From contig JBLNDI010000028.1 in assembly GCA_050261495.1 (NCBI GenBank), positions 1 through 34,157 on the forward strand: 34,157 nucleotides of DNA, in the 5' to 3' direction. Numbering within the stretch: the stretch's first letter is position 1; each line of letters begins with the position of its first letter. Source of the DNA: JBMNKL01 sp050261495. GTDB taxonomy: Bacteria; Bacillota; Clostridia; Acetivibrionales; DTU013. Below, one piece after another: positions 22,440-30,540 of the stretch. The notes under the pieces are model-generated. The model ran no database searches, was not told the origin of the DNA, and was given only the letters and a program-made list of their open reading frames with translations. A program made the translations under genes and the position numbers.

Positions 22440-23617
22440 GCGCGTTTTACCACCTGACCATTAATAATAGTATAGAGAACCCTGGATTTCAACTCAAGCG
22501 GATGCCCGTCCATGATGATGATATCGGCGTCTTTGCCCGGTTCCAGGCTTCCTACCCTGTCATCGATGCCCGTGATTTCCGCGGCATTTATCGTAATCGC
22601 TTTAAGCGCCTCCTGCTCATCCATGCCTTCCTTTACTGCGACAGCCGCGCAAAGCGGCAGGTATTGAATCGGCGTGCAGGGATGGTCCGTCATGATTGCA
22701 GTCTTGATACCGGCCCTGGAAATTATCCCCGGAGCCTTTGCGCTTTGGTTCCTGAGCTCAATTTTCGACCTGTCCGTCAGGAACGGGCCGGTAATGACGC
22801 TTACGTTCATTTCCTTCAGTATATCCGTTATAAGATGGCCTTCCGTGCAATGCTCGATTGTAATCTTAAGACCGAATTCTTTAGCCACCCTGATCGCCGT
22901 CAATATGTCATCCGCCCTGTGGGCATGAGCTTTCACAGGTATTTCGCCTTTCAGCACCCGCAGCAGCGCTTCCATTTTCATGTCGTAATCCGGTTTGTCG
23001 TTGTTTTCTTTATCCCTTTCATATTCATCGAGCATCCTGCCGTATTCCCTCGCCTTAATGAGGCTTTCCCTGAGTATCGCGGCCGTAGCCATCCTGGTCA
23101 TGGGAGATTGCTTTCTCTCGTGGTAGACTGTCTTGGGATTTTCACCGAATGCCACTTTCATCGCAACCGGTTCCCTGATGAGCATATCTTCCACGCTGCG
23201 GCCATATGTCTTCAATGCGGCGAACTGGCCCCCTACAACATTTGCGCTTCCCGGCCCCGTTACAACGGTGGTCACGCCGGCTTCCCTCGCCTCGGCAAAC
23301 GCCCTGTCTTCGTGGTACACGGCATCGATGGCTCGCAAGTGCGGCATCACTGGGTCGGTCGTCTCGTTTCCGTCATCTCCCTCAAAACCGACCGAATCTT
23401 CCCACATTCCCACGTGGCAATGCGCATCTACAAAGCCGGGCAGCACGTAATATCCTTTTGCGTCTATCACTTCGCCCGGACCTGCATGTTCGATCCGCTT
23501 CAAAGCTTGCTTATCATCGCCCAATGCCGTTATTTTCCCCTTATCGGCTGCGATATATCCATTTTGGTATTCGATTCCTGCCATTGTCAGTATCCTGGCA
23601 TTTTTGACCAGCAGCAT
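22433..23617 (-). CDS. Metal-dependent amidohydrolase (imidazolonepropionase-like)
   Basis: Predicted 394-residue amidohydrolase with a TIM-barrel metal site. Ligands are visible as DAHCHVG, the AHAHRADD histidine, IEHCTEGH and the ITDHP-like MTDHPCTP aspartate. The C-terminal NAAEITGIDDRVGSLEPGKDADIIIMDG is the usual small beta-domain of dihydroorotase-, dipeptidase- and imidazolonepropionase-like enzymes. The substrate cannot be told; no histidine-degradation genes are nearby. ATG 23617 follows GGGGGG at 6 nt; the frame extends seven codons further to 23638 without a better site. It overlaps tsaE, so it leads the tsaE-tsaB-rimI transcript. Confidence 0.88.
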   Translation of the reverse strand: MLLVKNARILTMAGIEYQNGYIAADKGKITALGDDKQALKRIEHAGPGEVIDAKGYYVLPGFVDAHCHVGMWEDSVGFEGDDGNETTDPVMPHLRAIDAVYHEDRAFAEAREAGVTTVVTGPGSANVVGGQFAALKTYGRSVEDMLIREPVAMKVAFGENPKTVYHERKQSPMTRMATAAILRESLIKAREYGRMLDEYERDKENNDKPDYDMKMEALLRVLKGEIPVKAHAHRADDILTAIRVAKEFGLKITIEHCTEGHLITDILKEMNVSVITGPFLTDRSKIELRNQSAKAPGIISRAGIKTAIMTDHPCTPIQYLPLCAAVAVKEGMDEQEALKAITINAAEITGIDDRVGSLEPGKDADIIIMDGHPLELKSRVLYTIINGQVVKRAC

Positions 23618-23709
23618 GCTGAACCCCCTTATACCCAAGTATCAAACAATATCCGGCATCGACAACGCAGGCTTCAGGCTTTCGCAATGCTTACGCATGA
23701 AGCCCCGCA

Positions 23710-23739
23710 AAACACACAAGGAACGGTATAAACCGTTCC
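23710..23739 (-). terminator. Terminator after rpsI
   Basis: Perfect 8-bp stem GGAACGGT (23720-23727) with ACCGTTCC (23732-23739), 4-nt loop, followed on the minus strand by a T/G-rich tract (TTGTGTGTTTTG). Outer bases CACACAA and TTGTGTG can extend the stem. It lies about 20 bp after rpsI. A further 7-bp inverted repeat is at 23670-23676/23698-23704. Confidence 0.7.
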
Positions 23740-23760
23740 CTGCCTTTGTGTGGTTGCACA

Positions 23761-24153
23761 TTATCTCTTCGAGAACTGGGATGCTTTTCTTGCTTTTTTG
23801 AGCCCGTATTTCTTTCTTTCCTTCATCCTCGGGTCCCTTGTCAGGAAACCGGCTTTTTTCAGTACCGGCTTAAATTCCTCGTCCGCCTGCAGCAGCGCCC
23901 TTGCAATACCGTGCCTGATTGCCCCGGCCTGCCCGGTAAACCCGCCGCCGGCGACCTTGCACAACACGTCAAACTTGGATAACGTGTTGGTCAGTACCAG
24001 TGGCTGCCTTACGATAACCTTGAGCGTCTCAAGCCCGAAATAATCATCAAGTGTTCTCTCGTTAATCAAGATTTTCCCGTCACCGGGTATAAGCCTGACC
24101 CTGGCGACAGATTTCTTTCTTCTTCCTGTGCCATAATACTGTACCTTTGTCAT
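23761..24153 (-). CDS. rpsI: 30S ribosomal protein S9
   Basis: Ribosomal protein S9, 130 residues, the same length as in Bacillus. The N-terminus is MTKVQYYGTGRRKKSVARV, GGGFTGQAGAIRHGIARAL is central, and the C-terminal SKR tail reaches the P-site tRNA. The frame is open two codons more to ATG 24159, but GGAGG is nine nt from ATG 24153 and only three from the other. It follows rplM by 21 bp in the usual rplM-rpsI pair. Confidence 0.97.
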   Translation of the reverse strand: MTKVQYYGTGRRKKSVARVRLIPGDGKILINERTLDDYFGLETLKVIVRQPLVLTNTLSKFDVLCKVAGGGFTGQAGAIRHGIARALLQADEEFKPVLKKAGFLTRDPRMKERKKYGLKKARKASQFSKR

Positions 24154-24174
24154 TTCCATACCCCTCCGTCTGCA

Positions 24175-24609
24175 CTAAACATCTATTTCCAGGATTTCAG
24201 GCTTCTGTGCCTGGTGATTGTGTTCCGGGCCCTTGTAAACCTTGAGCTTTCTGAAAATTGCGCGCCCCAGGCTGTTATGCGGAAGCATTCCCTTAACGGC
24301 AAGCTCAATGACCTTTTCGGGGAACTTGGCAATCATTGACCTGAACTTCACTTCTTTCAATCCTCCGGGCCATCCCGAATGACGCCTGTAAACCTTCTGG
24401 TCCGGCTTTTTCCCGGTCAGGACGACTTTTTCCGCATTGATTACGATCACATAGTCTCCCGTATCAACATAAGGCGTATATATTGGCTTCTTCTTTCCCC
24501 TCAATATAGCCGCTACTTCGCTTGCAAGCCTCCCAAGCGGCTTGCCGCTGGCATCGACTACGTACCATTTCCTCCGGATCTCTCCGGGTTTTGCCATATA
24601 GGTTTTCAT
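24175..24609 (-). CDS. rplM: 50S ribosomal protein L13
   Basis: Ribosomal protein L13, 144 residues, with WYVVDASGKPLGRLASEVA, GDYVIVINAEKV, and MLPHNSLGRAIFRKLKVYKG. ATG 24609 follows GAGGAGG at 11 nt. Its own promoter lies upstream, so rplM-rpsI is a separate unit from truA. The roughly 95-nt leader could hold an L13 autoregulatory structure but I could not fold a clear one by eye. Confidence 0.98.
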   Translation of the reverse strand: MKTYMAKPGEIRRKWYVVDASGKPLGRLASEVAAILRGKKKPIYTPYVDTGDYVIVINAEKVVLTGKKPDQKVYRRHSGWPGGLKEVKFRSMIAKFPEKVIELAVKGMLPHNSLGRAIFRKLKVYKGPEHNHQAQKPEILEIDV

Positions 24610-24700
24610 GTGCTATTTTTCCTCCTCAACTGCATTGCTTGCATATTTCAGCCGACTAAAAAACAAAATGCCGGATTAATTGGCCATCAGACACTTTACT

Positions 24701-24730
24701 ATAATAATACAGGGTTAATCATACTGTCAA
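24701..24730 (-). promoter_or_regulatory. rplM-rpsI promoter
   Basis: A consensus TTGACA on the minus strand (24725-24730) with TATTAT 18 bp downstream (24701-24706). This is the only feature I see in the 219-bp gap between truA and rplM. Confidence 0.65.
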
Positions 24731-24828
24731 GTACAAATTGCTATAATTTTAATTTATCTCCCGTTATCTCTCCATTCTTACCTTATTATGCCCCTATCTC
24801 CACGATAATCGTCCGTCATTTCATTTTT

Positions 24829-25620
24829 TTACGCGCCATCGTAATAAACCCCTGCCAGGTAAAGTCCGTGGGCCGGCGCCGTCCTCCCGGCTTTTCTCCT
24901 GTCGCGGCTTGCAATGATTTCCGGAATATCCCCGGGCTTCAGTTTGCCGAACCCGACTTCAACAAGCGTACCGGCCATAATTCTCACCATGTTGTACAGA
25001 AAACCGCTTCCCGTGACGGAAAACCCGATCAGCATGCCTTCGGGACAGCTAGAAACCGGGAACTTCCCGAACGGTTCCATTATGTCAACTTCAGCCTCCG
25101 TAATCGTTCTGACCATTGTTTTCCTCGGCCCGCCGGAAGCACTGAAAGCGCTGAAATTATGCGTACCCAGGAAATGCCCGGCGGCTTCCCGCATGGCGTT
25201 GATATTGAGCGGATAATAGACGTGGTATGCCCTGCGCCTTAAAAGCGCCGGAGGAAAGGCGGAATTATAAACCAGGTATATATATTTCTTTCCCTTGGCA
25301 CTAAATTGTGAATGGAAATCCGGCGGTACTTCCTGCGAGCTTTTAACCACTATATCTTCCGGCAGCAGCGTATTTAGCGCAAACGCAAACTTGTCCGCGG
25401 GAATGGAAGAGGCAGTGAAAAAATTGCACACAAAAGCCAATGCATGAACGCCGGTATCGGTCCTGCTGGAACCTGTCACACTGCATTTCTCGCCGGTCAG
25501 CCTGTTTATTGCGGAAGTCAGGACATCCTGCACGGTTATTGCGTTAACCTGGCTTTGCCATCCATGATAGGCTGTCCCATCATATTCCAATACCAGTTTT
25601 ATATTTCTCATGCCGCTCAT
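24829..25620 (-). CDS. truA: tRNA pseudouridine(38-40) synthase TruA
   Basis: Makes pseudouridine at positions 38-40 of tRNA anticodon arms. 263 residues from the chosen start. Catalytic Asp55 lies in SSRTDTGVHA; LEYDGTAYHGWQ, KKYIYLVYNS, FLGTHNFSAFSASG and FLYNMVRIMAGTLVEVG are all family segments. ATG 25620 follows AAGGA at 7 nt; a GTG at 25647 and an ATG at 25611 are alternatives. It follows the hexokinase gene by 33 bp on the same strand; in most relatives it directly follows ecfT. Confidence 0.96.
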   Translation of the reverse strand: MSGMRNIKLVLEYDGTAYHGWQSQVNAITVQDVLTSAINRLTGEKCSVTGSSRTDTGVHALAFVCNFFTASSIPADKFAFALNTLLPEDIVVKSSQEVPPDFHSQFSAKGKKYIYLVYNSAFPPALLRRRAYHVYYPLNINAMREAAGHFLGTHNFSAFSASGGPRKTMVRTITEAEVDIMEPFGKFPVSSCPEGMLIGFSVTGSGFLYNMVRIMAGTLVEVGFGKLKPGDIPEIIASRDRRKAGRTAPAHGLYLAGVYYDGA

Positions 25621-25653
25621 TCCCGTATCCTTGCACATTGATGCCACACCCGG

Positions 25654-26967
25654 CTAATTCAGCAATCCTGCGATAGCGGCTCCGATCAATGTTCCGTTGT
25701 CGACTTTTACAAATTCGCAGTATACGCCTTTTTCCTCGTTTGTGTATATCTTGATGTAATGTTCGAGCTTGCTCCTGAACAGTTTCGATTTGTAAAAAGT
25801 GGAGCCGTCCGCCGTAATGCACGCGGGTTTGCAAGGGTTGCGCCCCTTTCCCGTCTTTTCCAGCACCGCTGTTAAACTGAATGCCACAAATTTTGCTATT
25901 CTTTCGAAAATATTATCTATCAGGTAAAATAACGCTATCCTGTCCTCTTCCAGGCCCGACTTGTTGCAGCATACCGCCAGCTTATTGCTGCCATACGGGT
26001 AAAAGAGGAACTCGTCCACTTCCCTTGCCTCGAGCCCTGAAACACTGGCAATTTCCGATGAAAACGCCATTGAGAATACCCCGTCTGAGCAAGCTTTCCT
26101 TATGACTTCGAGGGTCAGGCCGCCCTGGTACGCCCCTGAAATCGCTTTTTCAAAAACATACTCTCCCGGGTTTGCGGTTGTACTGTCGAATTCCAAATCA
26201 ATCTGGCCCCTTGGCGCTTTATCATAACCGCCGGACTCCACGTTTATCAGCATCAAACCGTCACTTCCGGCCAGGCAGGAGATTTTCCCGATATTGCGGC
26301 ACTCTTCTGCGTAGCACATGTTGGTGCCGGTGCCGAGTATGTATCCAATGTAGCTGTCAAACTGCCTGCCCGGCGAAGCCGCCTTTCCCGCCAGGAGCGT
26401 GGCTACGGTGTCGTTCAGCACGATAATCCTCTTTTTGTCCCGGCAGCCAAGCTTCTCCAGGGCTTTAAAAAGACTCTTTCCCAGCATTTCGCCTACGGCT
26501 CCTGTTACCTTTACTTCCTTGCTGAACTTGATTATTCTGCTGTCGCCGTCCGGCATGATTTCCGCCGGGTACGAGAAACAAAAGCCGATTTTGCCGCTTC
26601 TGTGCACCAACGGAAGAATATATCCGGCCACGGTCTCGAAAAACTCGTCCTTTGATATTTCGCCGTTCGTTCCCGGCATGGGATGGAGCCTGAAGTCCTC
26701 TATCACCGGCTCGTTGTTTTTGTTGAAATGTATCACGGCAACCCTGAAATTCGTGCCTCCCGCATCGACGGCAACAACCGGTTCCATCGGCAGGATATCC
26801 TTGTCCATCCTGATATAAGTCGGGAGCATAAGCAAAGAAGCATAGCCGTCAAGCCCTCTCTGCATTTCCTCCATGAATATTCTGCAGTTCTTATCAAGAT
26901 CAACGCTTTCGGCGTCCATCCCGTGTTTTTTCAGGAAACCATATACCTTGTTTTTTATATCAGGCAT
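25654..26967 (-). CDS. Hexokinase, eukaryotic-type (HK family)
   Basis: Predicted 437-residue sugar kinase of the HK family found mainly in eukaryotes, not the ROK or GlcK families usual in Firmicutes. Evidence: phosphate-1 loop AVDAGGTNFRVAVI, sugar-site FCFSYPAE, VLNDTVATLLAG with the catalytic Asp, adenosine-site GYILGTGTNMCYAE, NVESGGYDKAP, and a C-terminal ADGSTFYKS loop. It should phosphorylate glucose or another hexose with ATP at C6. ATG 26967 follows GGGGG at about 10 nt; a TTG three codons upstream is too close to the site. It lies between ecfT (118 bp) and truA (33 bp), an unusual place for a sugar kinase. No sugar transporter or regulator accompanies it. Confidence 0.88.
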   Translation of the reverse strand: MPDIKNKVYGFLKKHGMDAESVDLDKNCRIFMEEMQRGLDGYASLLMLPTYIRMDKDILPMEPVVAVDAGGTNFRVAVIHFNKNNEPVIEDFRLHPMPGTNGEISKDEFFETVAGYILPLVHRSGKIGFCFSYPAEIMPDGDSRIIKFSKEVKVTGAVGEMLGKSLFKALEKLGCRDKKRIIVLNDTVATLLAGKAASPGRQFDSYIGYILGTGTNMCYAEECRNIGKISCLAGSDGLMLINVESGGYDKAPRGQIDLEFDSTTANPGEYVFEKAISGAYQGGLTLEVIRKACSDGVFSMAFSSEIASVSGLEAREVDEFLFYPYGSNKLAVCCNKSGLEEDRIALFYLIDNIFERIAKFVAFSLTAVLEKTGKGRNPCKPACITADGSTFYKSKLFRSKLEHYIKIYTNEEKGVYCEFVKVDNGTLIGAAIAGLLN

Positions 26968-27085
26968 AATAAGCAAGCCCCCTTGTCTATATTTTCACCG
27001 GGTATTTCCTGCCGGGCGCCGCAGCCCCGGCATGCAGCCGAGGACAGCTTCCATGCGTTTGTACCGGCTGCCGTTATTGTTCTTC

Positions 27086-27889
27086 TTACAAGTATTCCAG
27101 CAAAAGCAGCGAAGCGAAAAATACTGCCGTAATCAATGCTATCTTCAGGTCGGCGCCGGTAAATTTCAGTTGGCGCAATCTTGTCCTTCCCTTGCCCCCC
27201 CTGTAGCAGCGGGCTTCCATGGCTGTCGCCAGTTCCTCGGCCCTGCGGAACGCGCTAACGAACAGCGGCACCAGCACCGGCACAAAACTCTTGGCGCGCT
27301 GGACCAGGTTCCCCGTATCAAAGTCGGCTCCCCTTGAAGCTTGCGCTTTCATAATTTTATCGGTCTCTTCCAGCAGCGTCGGGATAAATCTCAACGCGAT
27401 GGACATCATCATGGCCAGTTCATGGGTGGGCAGGCCGATTCTTTTAAAAGGCCCGAGCAGCTTTTCGATCCCGTCGGTCAGCAGAATAGGCGTTGTGGTA
27501 AGGGTCAGCAGCGAACCGCCAACTATGATCATCGCCAGGCGCACGGCCAGCTTCAATGCCAGCGCCAGTCCCTCGTATGTTATGTATTTAAACGGAAATA
27601 TATCCGAAACCGGCGTTCCGCCGGTTGTAAAAATGTTGATTGCCGCGGTGAACAGGATTATGAAAAGCAAGGGCTTCAAACCCTTCAGCGTATATTTTAC
27701 AGGCACGCCGGACACCAGCACAGCTATTGCCGTAAACAGCACTATTGCCGCAAACAGCCAGAAGGAACTGATAATAAATACCATTATCATGAACGTTATG
27801 GTAAACATGATTTTCGTTCTCGGATCAGCCTTGTGTACTATCGAATCGCCCGGTATATACTGGCCTATGGTTATATTGGTATTAATCAA
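27086..27889 (-). CDS. ecfT: ECF transporter transmembrane protein EcfT
   Basis: Membrane coupling subunit (T component) of energy-coupling-factor transporters for vitamins and metals, 267 residues. Several transmembrane helices fill the N-terminal half (FTITFMIMVFIISSFWLF, LLFIILFTAAINIF), and the two Ala-Arg-Gly-type coupling motifs that contact the ATPases are visible (QASRGADFD and MEARCYRGG). The start is TTG 27889, which overlaps the ecfA2 stop codon (TTGA), with GGGGTG upstream. No S component is in the window, consistent with a group II shared module. Confidence 0.95.
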   Translation of the reverse strand: MINTNITIGQYIPGDSIVHKADPRTKIMFTITFMIMVFIISSFWLFAAIVLFTAIAVLVSGVPVKYTLKGLKPLLFIILFTAAINIFTTGGTPVSDIFPFKYITYEGLALALKLAVRLAMIIVGGSLLTLTTTPILLTDGIEKLLGPFKRIGLPTHELAMMMSIALRFIPTLLEETDKIMKAQASRGADFDTGNLVQRAKSFVPVLVPLFVSAFRRAEELATAMEARCYRGGKGRTRLRQLKFTGADLKIALITAVFFASLLLLEYL

Positions 27890-28743
27890 TTATTTTTCAC
27901 CCCTGCTTTAAAATGCTTAAGCAGTTCGTCCCTGGCGGCAGCCACCGTATAGACCCTGTCGTCTATTTGCGGCATGGTCTTTTTAAGCTCCCTCATAAGG
28001 TATGCCACCGGGGGAGCCGACAAGCCCATGCCCTCAAGCCTTTCAATATCCGAAAAGACTTCGGCTACCGGGCCGTCCAGCTCGATTTTCCCATTGTTTA
28101 TGACAATTACCCTGTCAACCAGCCTGGCTATGTCTTCCATGCTGTGGGATACAAGTATTACCGTTATTCCCATCGATTTATGTATTTCGGATATAAAACC
28201 GAATATTTCGTCCCGGCCCCTGGGATCGAGCCCGGCCGTCGGTTCGTCAAGAACAAGAATGCCAGGTTTCATTGCCAGGATTCCGGCTATGGCAACCCTG
28301 CGCTTCTGGCCTCCCGAAAGCTCGAAGGGCGATTTCTCAAGTACGCTTTCGTCCAGGCCGACAACGGCGATAACTTCCATGACAATCCGCCTTATCTCAT
28401 CTTCGGGGATGTTTTGCCTCCGCAGGCCGAAAGCTATGTCCTTGTACACAGTCTCCTCAAAAAGCTGGTGCTCGGGATATTGGAACACTACTCCCACATG
28501 CCGCCTCAATTCCTTAAGGTTCTTGCCCAGCGTATCCATCCCGTTTATAAAGACCTTTCCCGAAGTTGGCTTCAGAAGACCGTTGAAATGCTGTATCAAC
28601 GTGGATTTCCCCGAGCCGGTGCGGCCTATGATGCCTGTGAATTCGCCATCTTCAATTCTAAGGTTGATATCCTTCAATGCCGTCTTTTCAAACGGTGTTC
28701 CCTGCATATAGATAAATGTTAGGTTTTCTACAACAATAGGCAT
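27886..28743 (-). CDS. ecfA2: ECF transporter ATPase EcfA2
   Basis: ABC ATPase of 285 residues. Walker A GRTGSGKST, Q-loop VVFQYPEHQLFEETV, signature LSGGQKRRVAIAGIL, Walker B LVLDEPTAGLDP and switch His in LVSHSMED. YPEHQLF and the C-terminal extension are typical of the A2 subunit that pairs with EcfA1. GGAG lies about eight nt before ATG 28743. It is joined to ecfT by an overlap, but cut off from ecfA1 by a divergent methyltransferase gene, and a promoter lies in that gap. Confidence 0.95.
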   Translation of the reverse strand: MPIVVENLTFIYMQGTPFEKTALKDINLRIEDGEFTGIIGRTGSGKSTLIQHFNGLLKPTSGKVFINGMDTLGKNLKELRRHVGVVFQYPEHQLFEETVYKDIAFGLRRQNIPEDEIRRIVMEVIAVVGLDESVLEKSPFELSGGQKRRVAIAGILAMKPGILVLDEPTAGLDPRGRDEIFGFISEIHKSMGITVILVSHSMEDIARLVDRVIVINNGKIELDGPVAEVFSDIERLEGMGLSAPPVAYLMRELKKTMPQIDDRVYTVAAARDELLKHFKAGVKNN

Positions 28744-28833
28744 ATCGATCTCCAGGATTCGGCTTTATTTTTCACCGTTGCGCCCGCAGGCGCGAATTTT
28801 TTCGGTTTAGGTTTATTATACCTAATGTTTACT

Positions 28834-28861
28834 ATTATAATAGTACTAAAAATAACTTCAA
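28834..28861 (-). promoter_or_regulatory. Promoter for ecfA2-ecfT
   Basis: Minus-strand TTGAAG (28856-28861) and TATAAT (28834-28839) with a 16-bp spacer. The -10 lies within a perfect 14-bp palindrome (28831-28844). It would allow ecfA2-ecfT expression independent of the ribosomal operon. Confidence 0.55.
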
Positions 28862-28869
28862 GTTTTTTT

Positions 28870-28898
28870 TTGCATGCCGCCTGTCTTTCTGCTACAAT
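28870..28898 (+). promoter_or_regulatory. Promoter for the methyltransferase gene
   Basis: TTGCAT (28870-28875) and TACAAT (28893-28898) are 17 bp apart. It is back to back with the ecfA2 promoter, the two -35 boxes being less than 10 bp apart. Confidence 0.6.
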
Positions 28899-28957
28899 AG
28901 AGAGACGCGGCCAGGGGACGCAAAATAACACATGATAACACCGGAAAGGTTGATTGC

Positions 28958-29614
28958 ATGAGCGAGCATTATTTTACCGAAAAACCTGCCAGTGAAATAA
29001 AGGAACGATCCTTCCTAGAGGTAATAAGGAATACCGGGCTTAACCTCACGTCAGTAAGCGGCGTGTTTGCATTCGAGAACAAGGTTGACAGGGCTTCCCG
29101 GCTGCTTATCGAAGTTTTCAGTCCTTCCGGGAAAACTGTGCTTGACCTGGGATGCGGTTACGGCGCAATCGGTCTTTTCATAAAAGCTCTTTACCCCGAC
29201 CTGACGGTATCCCTTTCCGACATCAACGAGAGGGCTGTTGATTACGCCTTGATGAATGCGCGGAAAAACCATCTTGAGGCCAAGGTTGTCAAAAGCGACT
29301 TGTTTTCTTCCTTTGACGGGATAACATTTGACGATATCGTGACCAATCCACCGCTTGCATCCGGGAAGAAGCTGCTCACAAGCCTTATCTGCCAGGCATA
29401 TGACCAACTTAACCCCGGCGGGGCGCTCTGGCTTGTGGCTTACCACAATAAGGGAGGATCAACGCTCAGAAAGATTATGGAAACCTGTTTCTCCAATGTT
29501 TCGGACGTCGCAAAAAGCGGAGGAATCAGGGTGTACAGATCCGTAAAAAAGCAGGGTGCTAAACGCCAAGCCAATGCCTGTCATCCGCGGCCAAGCGCTC
29601 CCAGCAGTTGCTGA
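28958..29614 (+). CDS. Class I SAM-dependent methyltransferase (RsmC/RlmG-like)
   Basis: Predicted 218-residue methyltransferase. Motif I is VLDLGCGYGAIGLF, motif II ends SDINERAVDYALMNARKN, and motif IV is TNPPLASGKK, the NPPxxxGK form of N2-guanine rRNA methyltransferases (RsmC, RlmG and the small YbxB-like group). The likely substrate is rRNA guanine; this is inferred from motif IV only. GGAAAGG precedes ATG 28958. It runs against its neighbours, and its last 34 bp overlap the 3' end of ecfA1 on the other strand; the basic, Pro/Cys-containing tail is encoded there. Confidence 0.88.
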   Translation: MSEHYFTEKPASEIKERSFLEVIRNTGLNLTSVSGVFAFENKVDRASRLLIEVFSPSGKTVLDLGCGYGAIGLFIKALYPDLTVSLSDINERAVDYALMNARKNHLEAKVVKSDLFSSFDGITFDDIVTNPPLASGKKLLTSLICQAYDQLNPGGALWLVAYHNKGGSTLRKIMETCFSNVSDVAKSGGIRVYRSVKKQGAKRQANACHPRPSAPSSC

Positions 29615-30444
29615 AGCGCTTCCTCCACCGTGAGTATGTCGGGCGGAAAATTGTACCCGGCCTTGTTCAATTCATGCATTAGTTCGGTCACCTGCGGCAC
29701 GTCAAGGCCAAGGCTTTTGATTTTGCCGATATCCCTGAACACTTCCCTCGGGGTTCCAAGCATGACAGTTTTGCCGCCGTCAATCACCAGTATCCTGTCC
29801 GCTTTTACCGCTTCATCCATGTGATGGGTGATATGTATTATGGTTATGCCCTCTTCATTGTTCAGTTTTCTCAAAACGCGCATAACTTCTTTTCTGCCTA
29901 TGGGATCCAGCATGGCGGTAGCCTCGTCCAACACGATGCACCTTGGTTTCATGGCCAGTATCCCCGCTATCGCCACTCTTTGTTTTTGACCGCCCGACAG
30001 CAGGTGCGGCGCATATTTCTTGTATTCTGACATGCCGATAGTTTCCAGCGCGTCATCAACCCGCTTCCGGATCTCTTTGGGCGGTATCCCGAGATTTTCG
30101 GGACCGAATGCAACATCTTCCTCCACCACGGTTCCCACTATCTGGTTGTCCGGGTTCTGGAAGACCATACCGGTCAGGCTCCTGATATTCCACAGGTATT
30201 CCCCGTTTTGCGTATCAAATCCGTGGACGATAACCGTCCCGGTTGTGGGCAGAAGCAGTGCGTTCATTAATTTGGCCAGCGTCGATTTCCCGGAACCGTT
30301 TCTTCCCAGGATGGCAAGAAATTCGCCCTCCACGACCGAAAGCCCGATGTCTTGCAGCGCAATGACATCCAGCCTGGTTTCGCTTCCGGATTTATATATA
30401 TAACCGGCCTGTTTCATTTCTATAATATTATTGTTTCCCGCCAT
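29581..30444 (-). CDS. ecfA1: ECF transporter ATPase EcfA1
   Basis: ABC ATPase of 287 residues: Walker A GRNGSGKST, Q-loop MVFQNPDNQIVGTVVEEDVAFG, signature LLSGGQKQRVAIAGIL, Walker B IVLDEATAMLDP with Ala in place of the usual Pro, and switch His in HITHHMDEA. NPDNQIV and the DEATAMLDP form are characteristic of EcfA1. AGGA lies about seven nt before ATG 30444. It follows rplQ on the same strand, 96 bp away, beyond a possible weak terminator. Its 3' end overlaps the opposing methyltransferase gene by 34 bp. Confidence 0.95.
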   Translation of the reverse strand: MAGNNNIIEMKQAGYIYKSGSETRLDVIALQDIGLSVVEGEFLAILGRNGSGKSTLAKLMNALLLPTTGTVIVHGFDTQNGEYLWNIRSLTGMVFQNPDNQIVGTVVEEDVAFGPENLGIPPKEIRKRVDDALETIGMSEYKKYAPHLLSGGQKQRVAIAGILAMKPRCIVLDEATAMLDPIGRKEVMRVLRKLNNEEGITIIHITHHMDEAVKADRILVIDGGKTVMLGTPREVFRDIGKIKSLGLDVPQVTELMHELNKAGYNFPPDILTVEEALQQLLGALGRG

Positions 30445-30463
30445 TATACCATTCCTGTTTCTT

Positions 30464-30513
30464 CCTGATAAAATAAAATTAGGGATAAGCGCATATATAA
30501 CGGCAAATCCCTA
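30464..30513 (-). terminator. Possible weak terminator or attenuator after rplQ
   Basis: TAGGGAT (30480-30486) pairs with ATCCCTA (30507-30513) around a 20-nt loop; the minus strand then reads AATTTTATTTT. It could end or attenuate the ribosomal operon before ecfA1. Confidence 0.4.
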
Positions 30514-30540
30514 GCGTCGATAAAACATTTTGCAAGATTA

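Noticed and set aside
22502..23731. Long plus-strand ORF of 409 codons
   Set aside because: It is antisense to the amidohydrolase gene, has no family features and no ribosome binding site; a shadow of biased codon use.
27913..28722. Plus-strand ORFs of about 245-270 codons opposite ecfA2
   Set aside because: Antisense shadows of a clear ABC ATPase gene with all motifs intact.
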